From Prunella strophiata (lineage: Eukaryota > Chordata > Aves > Passeriformes > Prunellidae), in NCBI GenBank assembly GCA_036583965.1, contig JAZBQD010000015.1, positions 83,525,309 to 83,589,308 of the forward strand: a DNA stretch of 64,000 nt, in the 5' to 3' direction. Each line of letters starts with the position of its first letter. Position 1 is the first letter of the stretch. Shown piece by piece: positions 39,001 through 51,545 of this stretch. The position numbers and the translations under genes were made by a program. Below the pieces are notes generated by a model, which made no database searches, was not told the origin of the DNA, and saw nothing but the letters and a program-made list of their open reading frames with translations.

Positions 39001-42000
39001 GTTTTACCATGACGTACGTTTTTATGTATGTTAATAAAAAAAATTTCTCCCCTACCTCCAATCTAAAATTTCCCACCCCCTTAAGATACTCTCCAAACCC
39101 ATATAAATATTTGATTATTTCTGAGAAAAACTGAGATTGCACAGAAATATAAGGGACTCTTTCTTGTTCCAAAAAGGTGTCTTTCTCTAAAGGAAATGCA
39201 CAACTGGTCACAGCAATGCTTTGCAAACCTAACACCTCTGCTGATCACAACAGCTGGCACCTTTTCTCTTAGCAGGATCTAAATCAGTATTGACATCTTT
39301 TTGACAGAAGTGTGTATGAGAGGAGCTGAAACAAAAACTGATGTGAGATGTATCAGAGGAGCTCATTTTCTTTGATGCTTTAGTTGAAAGGGATCTGCAT
39401 CTGTATTTGTTATTGAATTTTTAACAATATTGTAGCTACTTAAAATAAGAACAGAGAAGAAATTCAATAGCTGGAAATCTGCACTTCTCCTAATTTATCA
39501 ACTGGCAAACAATATTCCAACAGTTGTTTCAAAAGCTCAGTTTGCAACCCCCAGATGGATGATGGTCCTCAAAGAAGCAGAACAAAGAAATAACAGCATA
39601 ACACCTTGTTTCAGGTCTATTAAATGCTTCCCAGCTCACTGAGACAGCAGGGCAGCCTCTCTCCCTGCAAGCACTGATCCCACATGAGGTGCTCCTCCAA
39701 GGTAGGATTTTTTCACCATTACCATCATGCTGTTGGATGAGTGAATAGATGCACTGAGCCCTGGATTTGAGCACATTGTCAGCTGAACTGCATATTGCTA
39801 ACAAGAATTTGACACGGGAGACTTGAGTTGGTTGCAGCCTAGCTTATCAAACAGAAAAGATGAGAATGGAAGAAAATAAAATGGAGGACCAAGAAATGTA
39901 CTTGGTGTTTTTTAGGTCATAACAAAGCTTTGCCTGCCCTGCACCCACTCCCTCAGATCAAAGGGAGACAACTTGTCTGAAGCATCCTAGAGGCACAACC
40001 CCCTAGAAAGCATCTTGCTCCTTTCACCTTTGTCAACTTCATGACAAGCCCTGCGTGGGATTACATAGACAGAGTCTAAGCAAACATTGGGTGCTGTTTG
40101 TAAAACTCTCACAAATACAATTGTAACCCCATACACATGTGCATATATACAAACAAACACACATATTTATGGATATGTGTATATATACACTCCCGATATA
40201 ACTGTAAAGGCAAAAGCCCCTGGCTCCTTCTCCTCCCCTGATCTCCCTGTGATGTCAGAAGCAATCAGTGGAAATTAGGGTGAATGCCCTGAATAACCAA
40301 CCCCAGTCTCAGGGGACCTGAGCTGCTCAGGTGGCATCACCACGTTGGAAAGAGCCCGGAGCACACAGCGCTGGCTGAAAGCAGCACCGAGGGCCAGCAG
40401 AAGTGCAGGCGATTTAATCAAGAGCAATTAGCGAGCCTCTCTGTGAAAGGCTGTCACACATTTGGCCCCCAGGGCAGCCTCGTTTTTAAAGATTTATGCC
40501 ACACACTCTGGATAGATATTTAATGAACACTGTGAAAGGGGAACTGCAGGGATGCAGAGCCAATGAGCTGCTGTGTTTTGGGTGCTTTAAGCAACACATG
40601 CATTCACTGGAGAAGGAGGTGCCACTCAGACTAAGGGGTGACTTTTGCATTAATAATTCTCTGTCTCCAGGGCTCAGCATTAACCCTGACACAGGTCTGG
40701 GGAAGGCAAAGGCAGGCAGACAGAACTGGGGCATACACCCAACAGGAGAGAGCCATGCCAAACACTGCACACAACCACTGTGCCTGAATAAGAGCAGGCA
40801 GGACAGCCCCTGGTCAGATCTCTAATTTTAAGCCCATGAGAATACAAAAAGAAAAATGAGGCTGTGGTAATGCATAGATGGTGAGAAAACTTGTCCTCAT
40901 ATAATAGCAGATGGTGCACAGTTAGAAGTAGTACAGATATTGTTTTTCCTATTCCATTTTCCCAATGAGCTTTTATCTCCCAAGTAACATTCCCATAAGG
41001 GAAAAAAGAGGAAAGACTAGTAAAAATTTCCTTTTGGTCAATTGATTTTAAAGTGAAAAAGATATGACATCCAACCTTGGGAGAAAACCTGCTTCCTGAA
41101 GCAATGAAAATTCCATTTTTTCATTCAAAACCAAGTCTTCAGTATCTGGTTACAGGCTTTTATTCCTTATGTTAAGTGCATGATCTCTCTGTAGAGAACA
41201 CTTCCACCACTCTGCACACATGGAGTGCTCTGCAGTGGGGTCGGCTCGTGGCTGGTTTGTGGGCACTTCTGCAGTGAAGAGTGTGATCTAATGGGCTCTG
41301 TGACTGTGCACAAAACTTGTCAGGGAAAGAGCATTCCCTTTCCAGCCCTCTCCAAGCACATCTCCTCAAGCCAAGGGTCACTCAGCAGGTCGGCACCTGC
41401 AGGTAGCACACACACAGAGGTGAACATAGTGGAACATCCCTCACTGTGCTGCTGTCACATACAACATAAAATTACCTCAACATTGCCTAAGCTTAAATAT
41501 TCCTTAAATTTCTTCCTTGCTATCTTTAAAAATACCAGACAAAAGCTTTTGTGAAAGCTTTTTTCCTGTTAAGTACCAGAATTCTTTGATTTGGTAAAAC
41601 CTGATTAGACAGTGAAGAACAATAAAAAGGGAATTGGCATTACAATGCCTCCAGCATCTCGTATTTGCATGTAAATTGCTGTGCTAAGGATGTCTGTGCA
41701 ATAGCAAACCAGACCACCCAGAAACATCCACTGGGATTCAAAGTATATCCAGAATGAACCCTGAAAAATGTGTGAGTTCATTCAAGAGTTTCTCACAGCC
41801 AAGATGAATATATAGCTTCATCAGTTTCAAATAGTAATATATCCTGTTAAAACCGGGGTAAGAAATAAATGTTTCTGCTGAATGGATGGGAAGCCTCCTA
41901 TTGCTTTGCAATGAATTTGGAAAAGAGAAAGGTAATGTTTCTTCACATCTTCCTTCCCTGGAAGCTGGCAAGTAGGCTGGGAAGAGATGGATCTTCCTGA

Positions 42001-43758
42001 GTAGAAGCCATCCTCCCATGGGTATGCTCGCTTTTCTGTGATGAAAGACCTCTTTCAGGAAAACTCCTGCCACTTACAGAAGAGTTCAAATATGGCAACA
42101 CTTGCTGAGTTGTTCCAAATAAAACTAGAATGAATTGCTGAGCTAATTAATAGCCCAACATTAAAAGGAAACCAAGCTCCTTGGAAAGAATCCAGCTGCA
42201 ATTCATGAAAGTGGATTTCACTTGTTTCTATTACAACAGCAGCAGACTTTGTACACACCACAGCTATGGCCAAAATTGTGAAGATATATGCCCATACCCA
42301 CACCTTGAGAAATGAATGACTCTTAACCTGCTCTAAGCAGCACCTAACTATTTCTCTATTAATTTCTCTGATTTTTTGTTTCAAATCCAAGCTCCTGTTA
42401 AGTGGTGCTTCACTGCACCTGTGGTGGTACAAAGCCAAAGATAAGAGCTGTGTGTAGAGGTCATGCTGTCTAGGAGACCACCCAGCAGAGCCTGGTGTAG
42501 ACTTCACCTCGCCTAAGGGACAGTCAAGCTGTACTCTTAAGGTCAGAGGATCTTAGGGAGGTTCTCTCTGCAGTAAGTTCTGCTTCTGACTTTGAAGACA
42601 AATGCACACTGCAAGCAGTTTCTCCATTATTTGTATTTTTGTTTGTGCATCAGTGCTTTGATTGCTTATAGTACATGAATAGCAACATGAATCTTAAGTG
42701 CTGTTTCCTATGCAAGGGTTGCATCGTGTGTGGTGTTAGATCATCCCTGCTCAGGGAACAGTTTCAGGTACTTCAAAAAAACATCCTATATTTACCACCC
42801 TTTTGTAGCAAGAGAAAACTTTATAGAAGGTGGGAGAGCGAGAGAGAATGACAGAAAGAAGATTGTGGTCATGGGAGGGGAGAGAGAAAACTAACAGAAG
42901 GAGTGCCCCTGGCTCATCATATCAGATTTCCTTCCCACACTCAGCTTCAAATAAATCATTGCTTGACACAACAGAAATAATTCAGTTACTGTTTCCAAAT
43001 TTTCCTTTGTGTCTTCTTGCAGAGCCAGCAAGGGAATAAAAAAGGGCTGAACTGGAAAAGTACAGGAGATAAGATACAATTTTCAACTCAAACACCGGTT
43101 TGCTTCCTAACCGTATTCAACCACATAAAGGAACGAGGTAAACTACGTGAGAATTCCTATCCATGAGAAAAATGCTGAGAGATGGGAGGAAAGAAGCCTT
43201 TGAGGCTGATCCTGCCTTTCCTGGTGTGACAGTGGATCCTCAGCACCCCCATGCAGGGTTCAGGCACCAGCACCTCCCAGAGCAGGTCCCTGCACCTGCA
43301 GGGACACAGCAAACCTGAGCACACTGGGGGCATGTGTTCCTCCTGCCATAAGAAACACAGGAATGTCTTAGGGGCTTGAATATTTCCCAGATCACATAAC
43401 CACACATCCAACAGAACATGAAGCACTCTCCAGGACTCCAGAGCAGCACCAGGCACATGGCTCAAAGGACAAAGCATCCCCAGGAAAGGAGGGCAGAGCC
43501 CTTTGCCAGACCATTCACACCACAAACCTACAAACTACTTTCTCAAACACTTGTGGGAACAAGGAGGAACTGATTCCTGGCTACAAACTTATCTAACAAG
43601 TTACACAGTCCAATTAGGAAAACCACCTTGTACCTTATATTCAGATTTTACCAAGTTAGCAGCTAAAGAACTATATCCAAAATGTATTCTGGGTTACATG
43701 GGAAGTAAGTACAACTAAATCTTAAAGATCTGTTTTTGCTGCCTGTGAACACATAATT

Positions 43759-43774
43759 AAAAAAAAAAAAAAAA
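43759..43774. repeat. (A)16 homopolymer
   Basis: Sixteen uninterrupted A. Confidence 0.95.
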
Positions 43775-44577
43775 GTTCACTTACATTTGTATATGTTTAC
43801 AGAAGCAGAGAAGACAAAAACTGCTCTCCCATCTTGCTGAGTGATGTTTCTAATCAAAATTAGAATTTCTCCAGACCTCTAGAGAAAGCTGCTGAACAAG
43901 GCTGTCCAGCACTGGACAGTAAGCAGGTCTCTTTAGACATCCCTGTCCACTTGCATGACATTCCCAGACACAGGGAAGGTTTAATCACTGTTTTCTCATC
44001 TAAAAACAGGGCCACAGCCAGAGGAACTGGAAAACTTGGAATTCAGGCTGGAACCACTGAGCACTTGGTCTGCTCCAGGTGGCTCCTGAGGGCTTTGCAT
44101 GGGGAAGCACCTTCCTTCAGCATTGTTCCTCAATGTTACTCAATGCAAAACATCAGATTTAAGCTCAGGTTTTAAAGAATGGGGCCTTCTGTTATTATCA
44201 CTATTTGCTTATTTTAACAGCAATATGAGGCTATATTTGGCTATGCCACAATGAAATACAGAATTTAGAAATCAGAGCTACAAAATTAACAAATAAATAA
44301 CAATTCAGTTAAACCATTTCTTCAGCCACTTCCTCACATTTATAATTTAGCCAGATGTTTCACACGGAAGCAGGAATATCTTTTCTACCAAGAGTATGAA
44401 TAGACAGAAGTAAACACACAAAAAACCTTTTCTAAATAAACCAACTTCCTTTCCAGCTCTTGCCCAAAGGAGAGGAAATGTCAGGCATTCACAAAGGCTG
44501 GGTGACATAACACCCTTGCTGCATCAGAAATCACAAATGTGGGAGCAGCCCAAGGCACACAAAACCTGCCCAACTTT

Positions 44578-44582
44578 GTATC
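44578..44582. repeat. Left target-site duplication GTATC of the solo LTR
   Basis: GTATC immediately left of the LTR, identical to 45199-45203 on the right. Confidence 0.92.
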
Positions 44583-45198
44583 TGTGAAAAATGCATATTA
44601 CATGATTGGCTTTTTGCAAATTCTGTATGTATTATGTTGTATCGATTCGTAGTGCTGTATTGATATTTTAATAGTATGGTAAATGTAGTGTTATAGTTAA
44701 ATTGTAGCTTTTAGAGACTATGTATGTAAGATATTTTTCTACAAGAGGAATGAGGTATTTCCACAGAGATAGCAGCCACAGGACACCTAAATCTTTCAGA
44801 GAAAAAGAATTTATTGCTTCCTTATCAGAAGAGACCAACTTCTTCCTGCCTGGCTCAGCCCTAGAGACTCCATCAGAATTTAGAGAAAGAAGATGACAAA
44901 AACCAGATGAAATCCTTTGTTTTGAATGGAATTTATGCATCATGCATGAGATATATGAATACTGCAACAGATTATTGCTTTTAAGGGTTAATCCTCTGTT
45001 AACGGGTGTGCTTTCGGGGCTTGATTAGCCCAGGAGGGCACCCGAACCTGTTTGTAACTCTTTGTTTTTATTGTCTCATATTGTCCTAATCTAAACTGTT
45101 CAAATTTTATTTACTCTAATTATATTACTATTTTTATAACCATCTTATTACTAGTAAACTTTTAAAATTTCAAAAACAAGTGATTGGCGTTTTTCACA
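44583..45198 (+). mobile_element. Solo LTR of an endogenous retrovirus, ERVL-like
   Basis: A complete 616-bp LTR bounded by TGTGAAAAA at the left end and its inverse TTTTTCACA at the right. The five bases immediately outside are GTATC on both sides, a perfect 5-bp target-site duplication, which proves insertion. No primer-binding site, gag, pol or env sequence follows, so this is a solo LTR left after recombination between the two LTRs of a provirus. A stem-loop sits at 45003-45044, with outer CGGGTG/CACCCG and inner GGGCT/AGCCC arms, followed by a T-rich AT-rich tail. The 5-bp duplication and the terminal sequence fit ERVL-type LTRs that I know from songbirds; the family name is from memory. 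It lies antisense to SLC22A23. Confidence 0.92.
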
Positions 45199-45203
45199 GT
45201 ATC
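45199..45203. repeat. Right target-site duplication GTATC of the solo LTR
   Basis: GTATC immediately right of the LTR, identical to 44578-44582 on the left; no mismatch has accumulated. Confidence 0.92.
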
Positions 45204-47138
45204 CAACCTCAGCAGGGTGCTGGGCCGAGGGCACAGGTACCACCTTATCCCAGAGCAGCAAGCAGGGAAGGCTCCTGTTATTTTGCTTGCTCTGCCTCTT
45301 GCACCCATTGTGCAGAACCAGTGCACTGGTGGTGAAATAAAAAATTACCTTTTAATGACTGAAAAAAACTGCAGAGCAGCTAATTAGCTTTTGCCCTCTG
45401 TTTCACTCTGCAGCAAGAGACTCTCAGCTCCCAGGGATGTGCCATCATACAGTAAAGCTCACTCCCCTGCCCTTCCTCCCTGTCTGTATTTTCCAGCATC
45501 CACTGCCCCAGGGTAAATTGCCAGTAAATACAGAGGATGGGTATTCCAACAACACAGAACCAGCCTCCAACAGTTTCACTACCACTAATGAGTTTCCCCT
45601 CACTCCAAAATCCAGACATCACACACCGGCACATTTCTCTACACAGTTAAGTTATTTGTATAACCTTCACCCTGAGGTGGTTTTTCTTTTAACCTGACCA
45701 GGAGCTGTTGCTCAGATCACTTTGCACCTGACTGCTGTAGGGTTATAAATAGCATATCCACAACACAGCCTTGTACTCACACGCATTTGATTAAAATAAA
45801 GTCAACTAAAAGGCAGACCACCTTTGAAATTGAAACAAATGGCTAGAAGGAGAGCTGAGGAGTTGAAAGGACAGAATTTTTGAGCTAGTTACTGTCAGGC
45901 TGCAATCTCCATTGCTGTCTGGTATCACCAGCAACATTTCTGTATAATCACATAAACAAAAATCAAAGCAGAAAGAAAATTCTAAATTTTTAGGGGGTGT
46001 AGAATTGAGAACAACACATCAATACAACAACAACAATACCACCACCACCTAGGGACAACTTAACCACATAAATATATTGCACTCATGACTGGCAGAAAGT
46101 GGTATGCAAACCCCTAAAAGGAGGAAGACAAACACTGGTAAACAGAAATGGAACAAAGCAAATGATCAGCCCCTGCCTTGCCCCAGGCTGGCAGCACAGT
46201 TCACTGGCAGGCTGGAGATGGCTGAGCCTTGTCACTTGTGGCCTTCCTCCCTCCAAGGGAACTCAATTTAGAGCCAGTTTTGGAACTCCAGATATGAGAA
46301 ATTGGAGGCACTGATAGATTTTAGGCAGCTTAACTTGTTTTAATATTGACCCAGCTGACTGGCAAAGAATCATCTGCAAACAGCAAGGAAGATTAAGATC
46401 TGAAGTGTGGCAGCAACTTCATTTCCAAATCCTTCTGCAACACAGGATAACTCCCTGTGCAGCTCACCACACAGAGGAGAGCGTGGAGCAAAAAATATCC
46501 AAGCTGTGTTCAAAGAAGGAAAAGTGTAGGCGTGCAGGGCTTGCACTGATTTATTACTGGCTTATCAGTAGCTAACATATAAAACCAACTATAAAAGCAA
46601 CAGATGTAAAATATTTTCTATTTTAAAAATCACTGCACACTCTTCCTTCCTAGAAGGTACAAAGACTCAGAGCTGACTTTTCAATTTGAACAAATGCCTG
46701 CACAAGCATAGCAAAGAGGGAAAAAATGTTAAGGAGGAAGAAAAAAACCACCCAAACCCAAACTTGCTCTCCCTCACCTAATCACAAATAACATAACAAG
46801 GGCTCCTTGCATTCAAGTACAGGTCCTAAATACACAAACCCTAAACTTCATTTTTTAGGAAATTGAATTCATTGAGAGGCATGCAAAATAAAAAACAACA
46901 CTTGAAATTGTTGCTAATAAGGAAATCTTCATGTCTAAATATTAAAAATATTTATATCACATTTAAAGCTCTAAGCCTAACCATTAATTTTCATACATCA
47001 CACCAGATTCAATTGCCTGTTAAAAGGATCTTCCCTTTTACTCAGTAGTCAATTATTCATTAACCTCCTAGAAACATTCAAAGAAGGCACAATTTATTTC
47101 AGAGACAGACAGGAATTTGTAATTATAAAGATATCTGT

Positions 47139-47139
<1 letters not shown>

Positions 47140-47170
<31 letters not shown>
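47140..47170. repeat. (T)31 homopolymer
   Basis: Thirty-one uninterrupted T; the longest T run in the window. Confidence 0.97.
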
Positions 47171-47173
<3 letters not shown>

Positions 47174-47864
47174 GACATAAACAAAATATGAGGCAACAAG
47201 ACACCTAACTGGCAAACATCAGGATGAGCTCCATAAAAATAACTTTGGGCATGATTTTTGATATTGAAAGATCACAGCATCTGCAAACATTTTCAGCTAA
47301 TGAAAGTATGCCCAGAAGGAGTCTTACATTAAGATCACTCCTGCAGCCTGTGAAACAAGGACCTGGACCCAAGGCTTCAGTTATGCTTCCACTTAGTCAC
47401 TGACCACACTATTTCTGCTTCAACAAAACATGTTGGATGTTAAAGGCACCAAACAGATATTTGTACCACTGCGAGCATCACCAAGTGCAACAGACAAGGC
47501 TTAATTAAAACAAGACTACAGTGTATATCCAACCACCCTAAGAACACCTTTCTCTTGATTATATCTCTCACCACCAGGTATTTCACATCAAACAGGAGAA
47601 AGTGTCTCTGTTCCAACCCCTTCCTTCCATGGTTTCACACATAAACCACTTAATGACTATGTGCTGCAGCATTTGCAGTCAGTTAATATTTATCCACACT
47701 TCCATTACCTACCTTGTGTCACCAAAGGAGCCTAACACAAAAACTACTGACTCTCAAAATATGCAGCAGTCTTTTTGCTTAGGGGCTGCCAGCTCCTGGG
47801 ACAGGGTAGAGCAGCCTTGTACAAATCCACTGCAATACCTTCTTTCCAGCTCAGAAAAGCAGCA

Positions 47865-48012
47865 AATTAAAAAACAACAACAACAAAAAACCCAACCAAA
47901 AAAACCCCAACCAAAAAAACCCAAACACCAAGCAAAAACCAAACAAAACCCCCCACCCCCCCCCCCCCAAAAAAAAAGAGGAAAGAGAAGAGAAAACAAT
48001 ATGAAAAAAAAC
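47865..48012. repeat. A/C-rich block with a 15-bp tandem unit and a C6-A-C13 tract
   Basis: From 47891 a unit of CCCAACC followed by seven A and a C repeats with period 15 for about two and a half copies. Further right, 47949-47968 is six C, one A and thirteen C, followed by a run of A. On the transcribed strand this gives several G runs of three or more in close succession. Confidence 0.9.
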
Positions 48013-51000
48013 CCCATTATCTGAAATGAGATGATGAATTTTCCTAGTTATGAATGTGGATTGTAACACACCTTCACTACGAAGTAGTCTGGGTTTCTCT
48101 TTCACATCTTACCAGAAAAGTGGTGGGCTGAGGGAAGAGTATTTCGTCTGCATATCCTGACTTTTCTGACTCAAGTAGGGCAACTTCAACTGGCCCATGG
48201 ATTTTAGAAACAATTTATAATGCTTCAGAAGAAGGGGAAACGAGACAGGCTTCAGTATCAGTGAGCATCAGAATGCAGCTGACTTATATTGCACTCTCCA
48301 AAAACCAGGTAATTAAAAATATCTAGTCTCCTAAAGGTTCACAAGTTGGGCTCCACAACAGCTGAAGCAAGTTTTCTGAAGTTCAGATGGCTACAAGTTG
48401 AGAGCAACAGGCAATATTTGAGACATGATTTCATTCTGAATTCAACAGAACTAAGAACTAACAGAACTAATGTATTAATTAAAAACATGTCTGAAAACAG
48501 CTAACTGCAAAATTCTCTGGGGTGTGATTAACACAGTGCTGTTTGCTGCTGGGACACTCAGACTACTTGATCCTCTTTTCTGGAAAATGGACTGCAGTTC
48601 TCCCACTTAAGTGAACTTCTCCCCTCTTTCAATTTTTTTTTTGCAGTGGGAACAGAAAATTGTTTTGGCATTAAAGAGGGATTTTTGTTTGGTTGGTTTT
48701 GTTGCTGTCTTTTATTAAAAACAAACACAAAACTACTGCAAGCTTTAAGCAGTGATAAGTAAGAGCAGGAGCGGGCAGTCTCTAGCAATGGGGTGGCAGA
48801 TCTTTCTGCAAATGCAAATATATCTGAGAACACCTTGTGCACACTAGATCTGGCCACAGGTTGCCTGGAAGAAGCCATGCATGGCTGTGGTGCAGTGAGC
48901 AGTGTCCCTCTAGTGTCACAGGAGTTTTGGGGCATTTGCACAGATGCCAACCCAACCACTCAGGGCTCTCACCCCTATCTCAGATCTTGGGGCTACTTTG
49001 ACACCAGGACCATGGTGGAGGCCATGTGGGGAACAGAGCACAGCAAGAGTTGGGAGCAGGAGATAAAACAGGGGGAGCAGGGATGGCAGCAACCAGAGGC
49101 ACCTTCTCTAAATATAAAGAGAAAACAAAAGCCTGAATTTGGGGCTAACCCTGCCACACCACATGTCACTACTGTCTCATAAGCAAGCTGTTATGTCAGA
49201 AAGACTGCTGGTTGTGCAGCCCTGGGGAATGATGTTTGTCACCAAAGCACCACAGGCACAGCAGAGGAGACACTTATGTTCATGAAATATGATCCTCACC
49301 ACATTCTTTGTCAGGTGAGCAAGCAAAGCACTGAATTCCCAAATACATGTGCAAATGTAGATGAGATGGCGTGGGTAAGGTCTGGTTTCTATAATTCTTG
49401 AAGATAACTAGTCATGTCTGCAAGTGCTATAAATTTTTAGATGAAGCACTTCATAAAAGAAATCACAGAAGTCTAATATTACCAGCATTTCCCACACATA
49501 CTGTTCCTTGAACTAACTGATCCCTATAATAAGTTACACACTGAAGGGTATGAAGATCCAAAGCCCAAGATCTAATGCACTTTATATATAGGATTAGAAA
49601 AAAGCAGAGCCATGGCTGAAAAAATTAAGTTCTCTGAGAGTGCATTCCCCATGAGAAGCTCACTACAAAGCGCTGTACGAGCTCCAAATGCGAGCGTCTG
49701 CTGGAGTGAACCTAACAGCCTGGAACACTAAGGGGCTTAACATCTTTGGAATGAAAGAAAGAGAGGCAAGAGAGAAATAACTTCTTAGTACGTTTACAAT
49801 GCTGGCAACACAGCAGATTTCTGTATCTTATAATAGAAAACAAAGGCATACCAATCTGTGGTGTTACAGACTTAGTGTCGTGGGCCAAATCTGCTCCTAA
49901 TCCAAAGGCATAGATCTGAGTCTTAACAAATAATTCCCCCAAAACAAGCAACCTGACCTGCCCTCTTTCCCTCTTCCTATTTGCTTCTGTGTCAGATGCT
50001 TGATGGTGTTTTTTCCCAAATCTAGCCTTGCCATTGCATGCATTGCCAATGCTTCAGCAGGCACCATCAGGCTCTCTCTGGCCTTTGAGAGAGGCCAGAG
50101 TCTCCTCTGGGATAGCTCTTTCAAAGAGTAAGATCTTCCTCCCTTGCATATCATAAGCACACAAATGCAAGTGACTGAAGAAGTGAGAATTTGAGGAAAA
50201 GGATTTTCTTTCTCAGGAAAAAAGATGGTGGATGTATTCTGCATGGGAAACAAGGAGCACACATGGTGATGTGAAGGAATTACGACATTCCTCTTCCTTG
50301 GAGATACTTGCAAACAAAATTTGCTTATTTCATTGGTGTAGTCCTGCTTATTTCCAAAACCAGGCAGCATATCAGGTCTGTGCACTGAGTAGAGATATGG
50401 AGGGAGCAAAGGGAAGCTAATTTTTCAGAGATCCTGGTTCTCTCTTCCAAAAGAACTACATCCCAAGCAGTCTGACACCCAACCCCTTCCCATAGCCAAA
50501 TACCATACACCCCAGACATTCCTTGCTTCTGGTACAGATTTACCATCCTTGGTACCAATTTTTATAGCTATGGTTAAGTTGTTTCCACCACCTGAGAACA
50601 CTTTCTATTCTACTGCATCTTCAAGGTAGACTTTGATACAGATGCTTCTAAATTGTGGCTAAAGCTTGCTGAAATCCCTAAAGTGCACTGAAGTAAGCTG
50701 GTGACCTTTGACTTGGCAATTTCATTCAGACATCTCAAAAGAAAAATTAAAACTAAGGAACAGTTAAAGAACGGGAACAACACTTAAGACTGAGACTACT
50801 TGGATTTTTTCCCCTGGAGAAATTCAATGCATAAAATAAAATATCCTAATAATTTCTTCTTTAACCACTGCTCTTCCTTTCCCCACTGGGCATACACCCA
50901 TCCACCCACCCAGATAAACACTGACCTTTCTCATTCCCAAACTCCTGACAGAGGATTTGTGCCAATCTCCCAGCAAACACAACTCAAATAACCTTCCCCA

Positions 51001-51498
51001 ATGCAAGAACTAATGCACAGCACAGGAGTCAGATAAAGTACACAGGTAAATTTAGAAAGTCAAATACATTGAATGACATTTTTGCTGCTGCTCTCACACA
51101 CCCTGAGGTGACCCAGGCATTCCCGAGATGGGGTGAGTGATGCTCCTTCTTACACAAGCAGCAGCTGATGACAGGCTTCAGTTTTAACCTGCTGACAAGT
51201 TAAGTGCACTGCAGAGATACCAGACAGCCCAAGAAAGCCTCACCTTATTTTCAGACATACCCCCTCCCTGCCACTTGCTTTTTATCTCCAATACTGCACC
51301 TGCAATATGTAGGGCTAGTCTTCCTTTCCAGAAAACTCATTCAAGTGTGTGGCTTTTCATCTGGAGATAGTTCAGGTATGACAGCTGGCTGATTCTTATT
51401 TCCAGAAAAGCTTAACAAGCAAAGTCAATAGCTGCTGGGGTGGGTGGGGGTTTAGGAAGTGAGTGGGAACCCTTAAAGTACAAATCACACTTTAAATT

Positions 51499-51545
51499 GG
51501 AATTATATCAGCTCTATTTACACTGGAATTAAATCAGCTCTATTT
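51499..51545 (+). repeat. 26-bp-period tandem duplication
   Basis: Two copies of a 21-bp core (GGAATTA..., ending TCAGCTCTATTT) at 51499-51519 and 51525-51545 differ at a single base. Confidence 0.88.

Noticed and set aside
39555..39575. Minus-strand CFFED, considered as the FFEGF motif of the missing exon
   Set aside because: Flanking residues do not match and the frame does not fit the required phase.
41738..42507. Two nearly contiguous minus-strand frames (150 and 111 codons), one with a hydrophobic segment
   Set aside because: I considered a decayed retroelement or lost gene, but no family motif is visible, the two frames differ, and several frames of this length are expected by chance.
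49897..50409. 170-codon minus-strand frame
   Set aside because: No domain or exon-like boundaries recognised; treated as chance.
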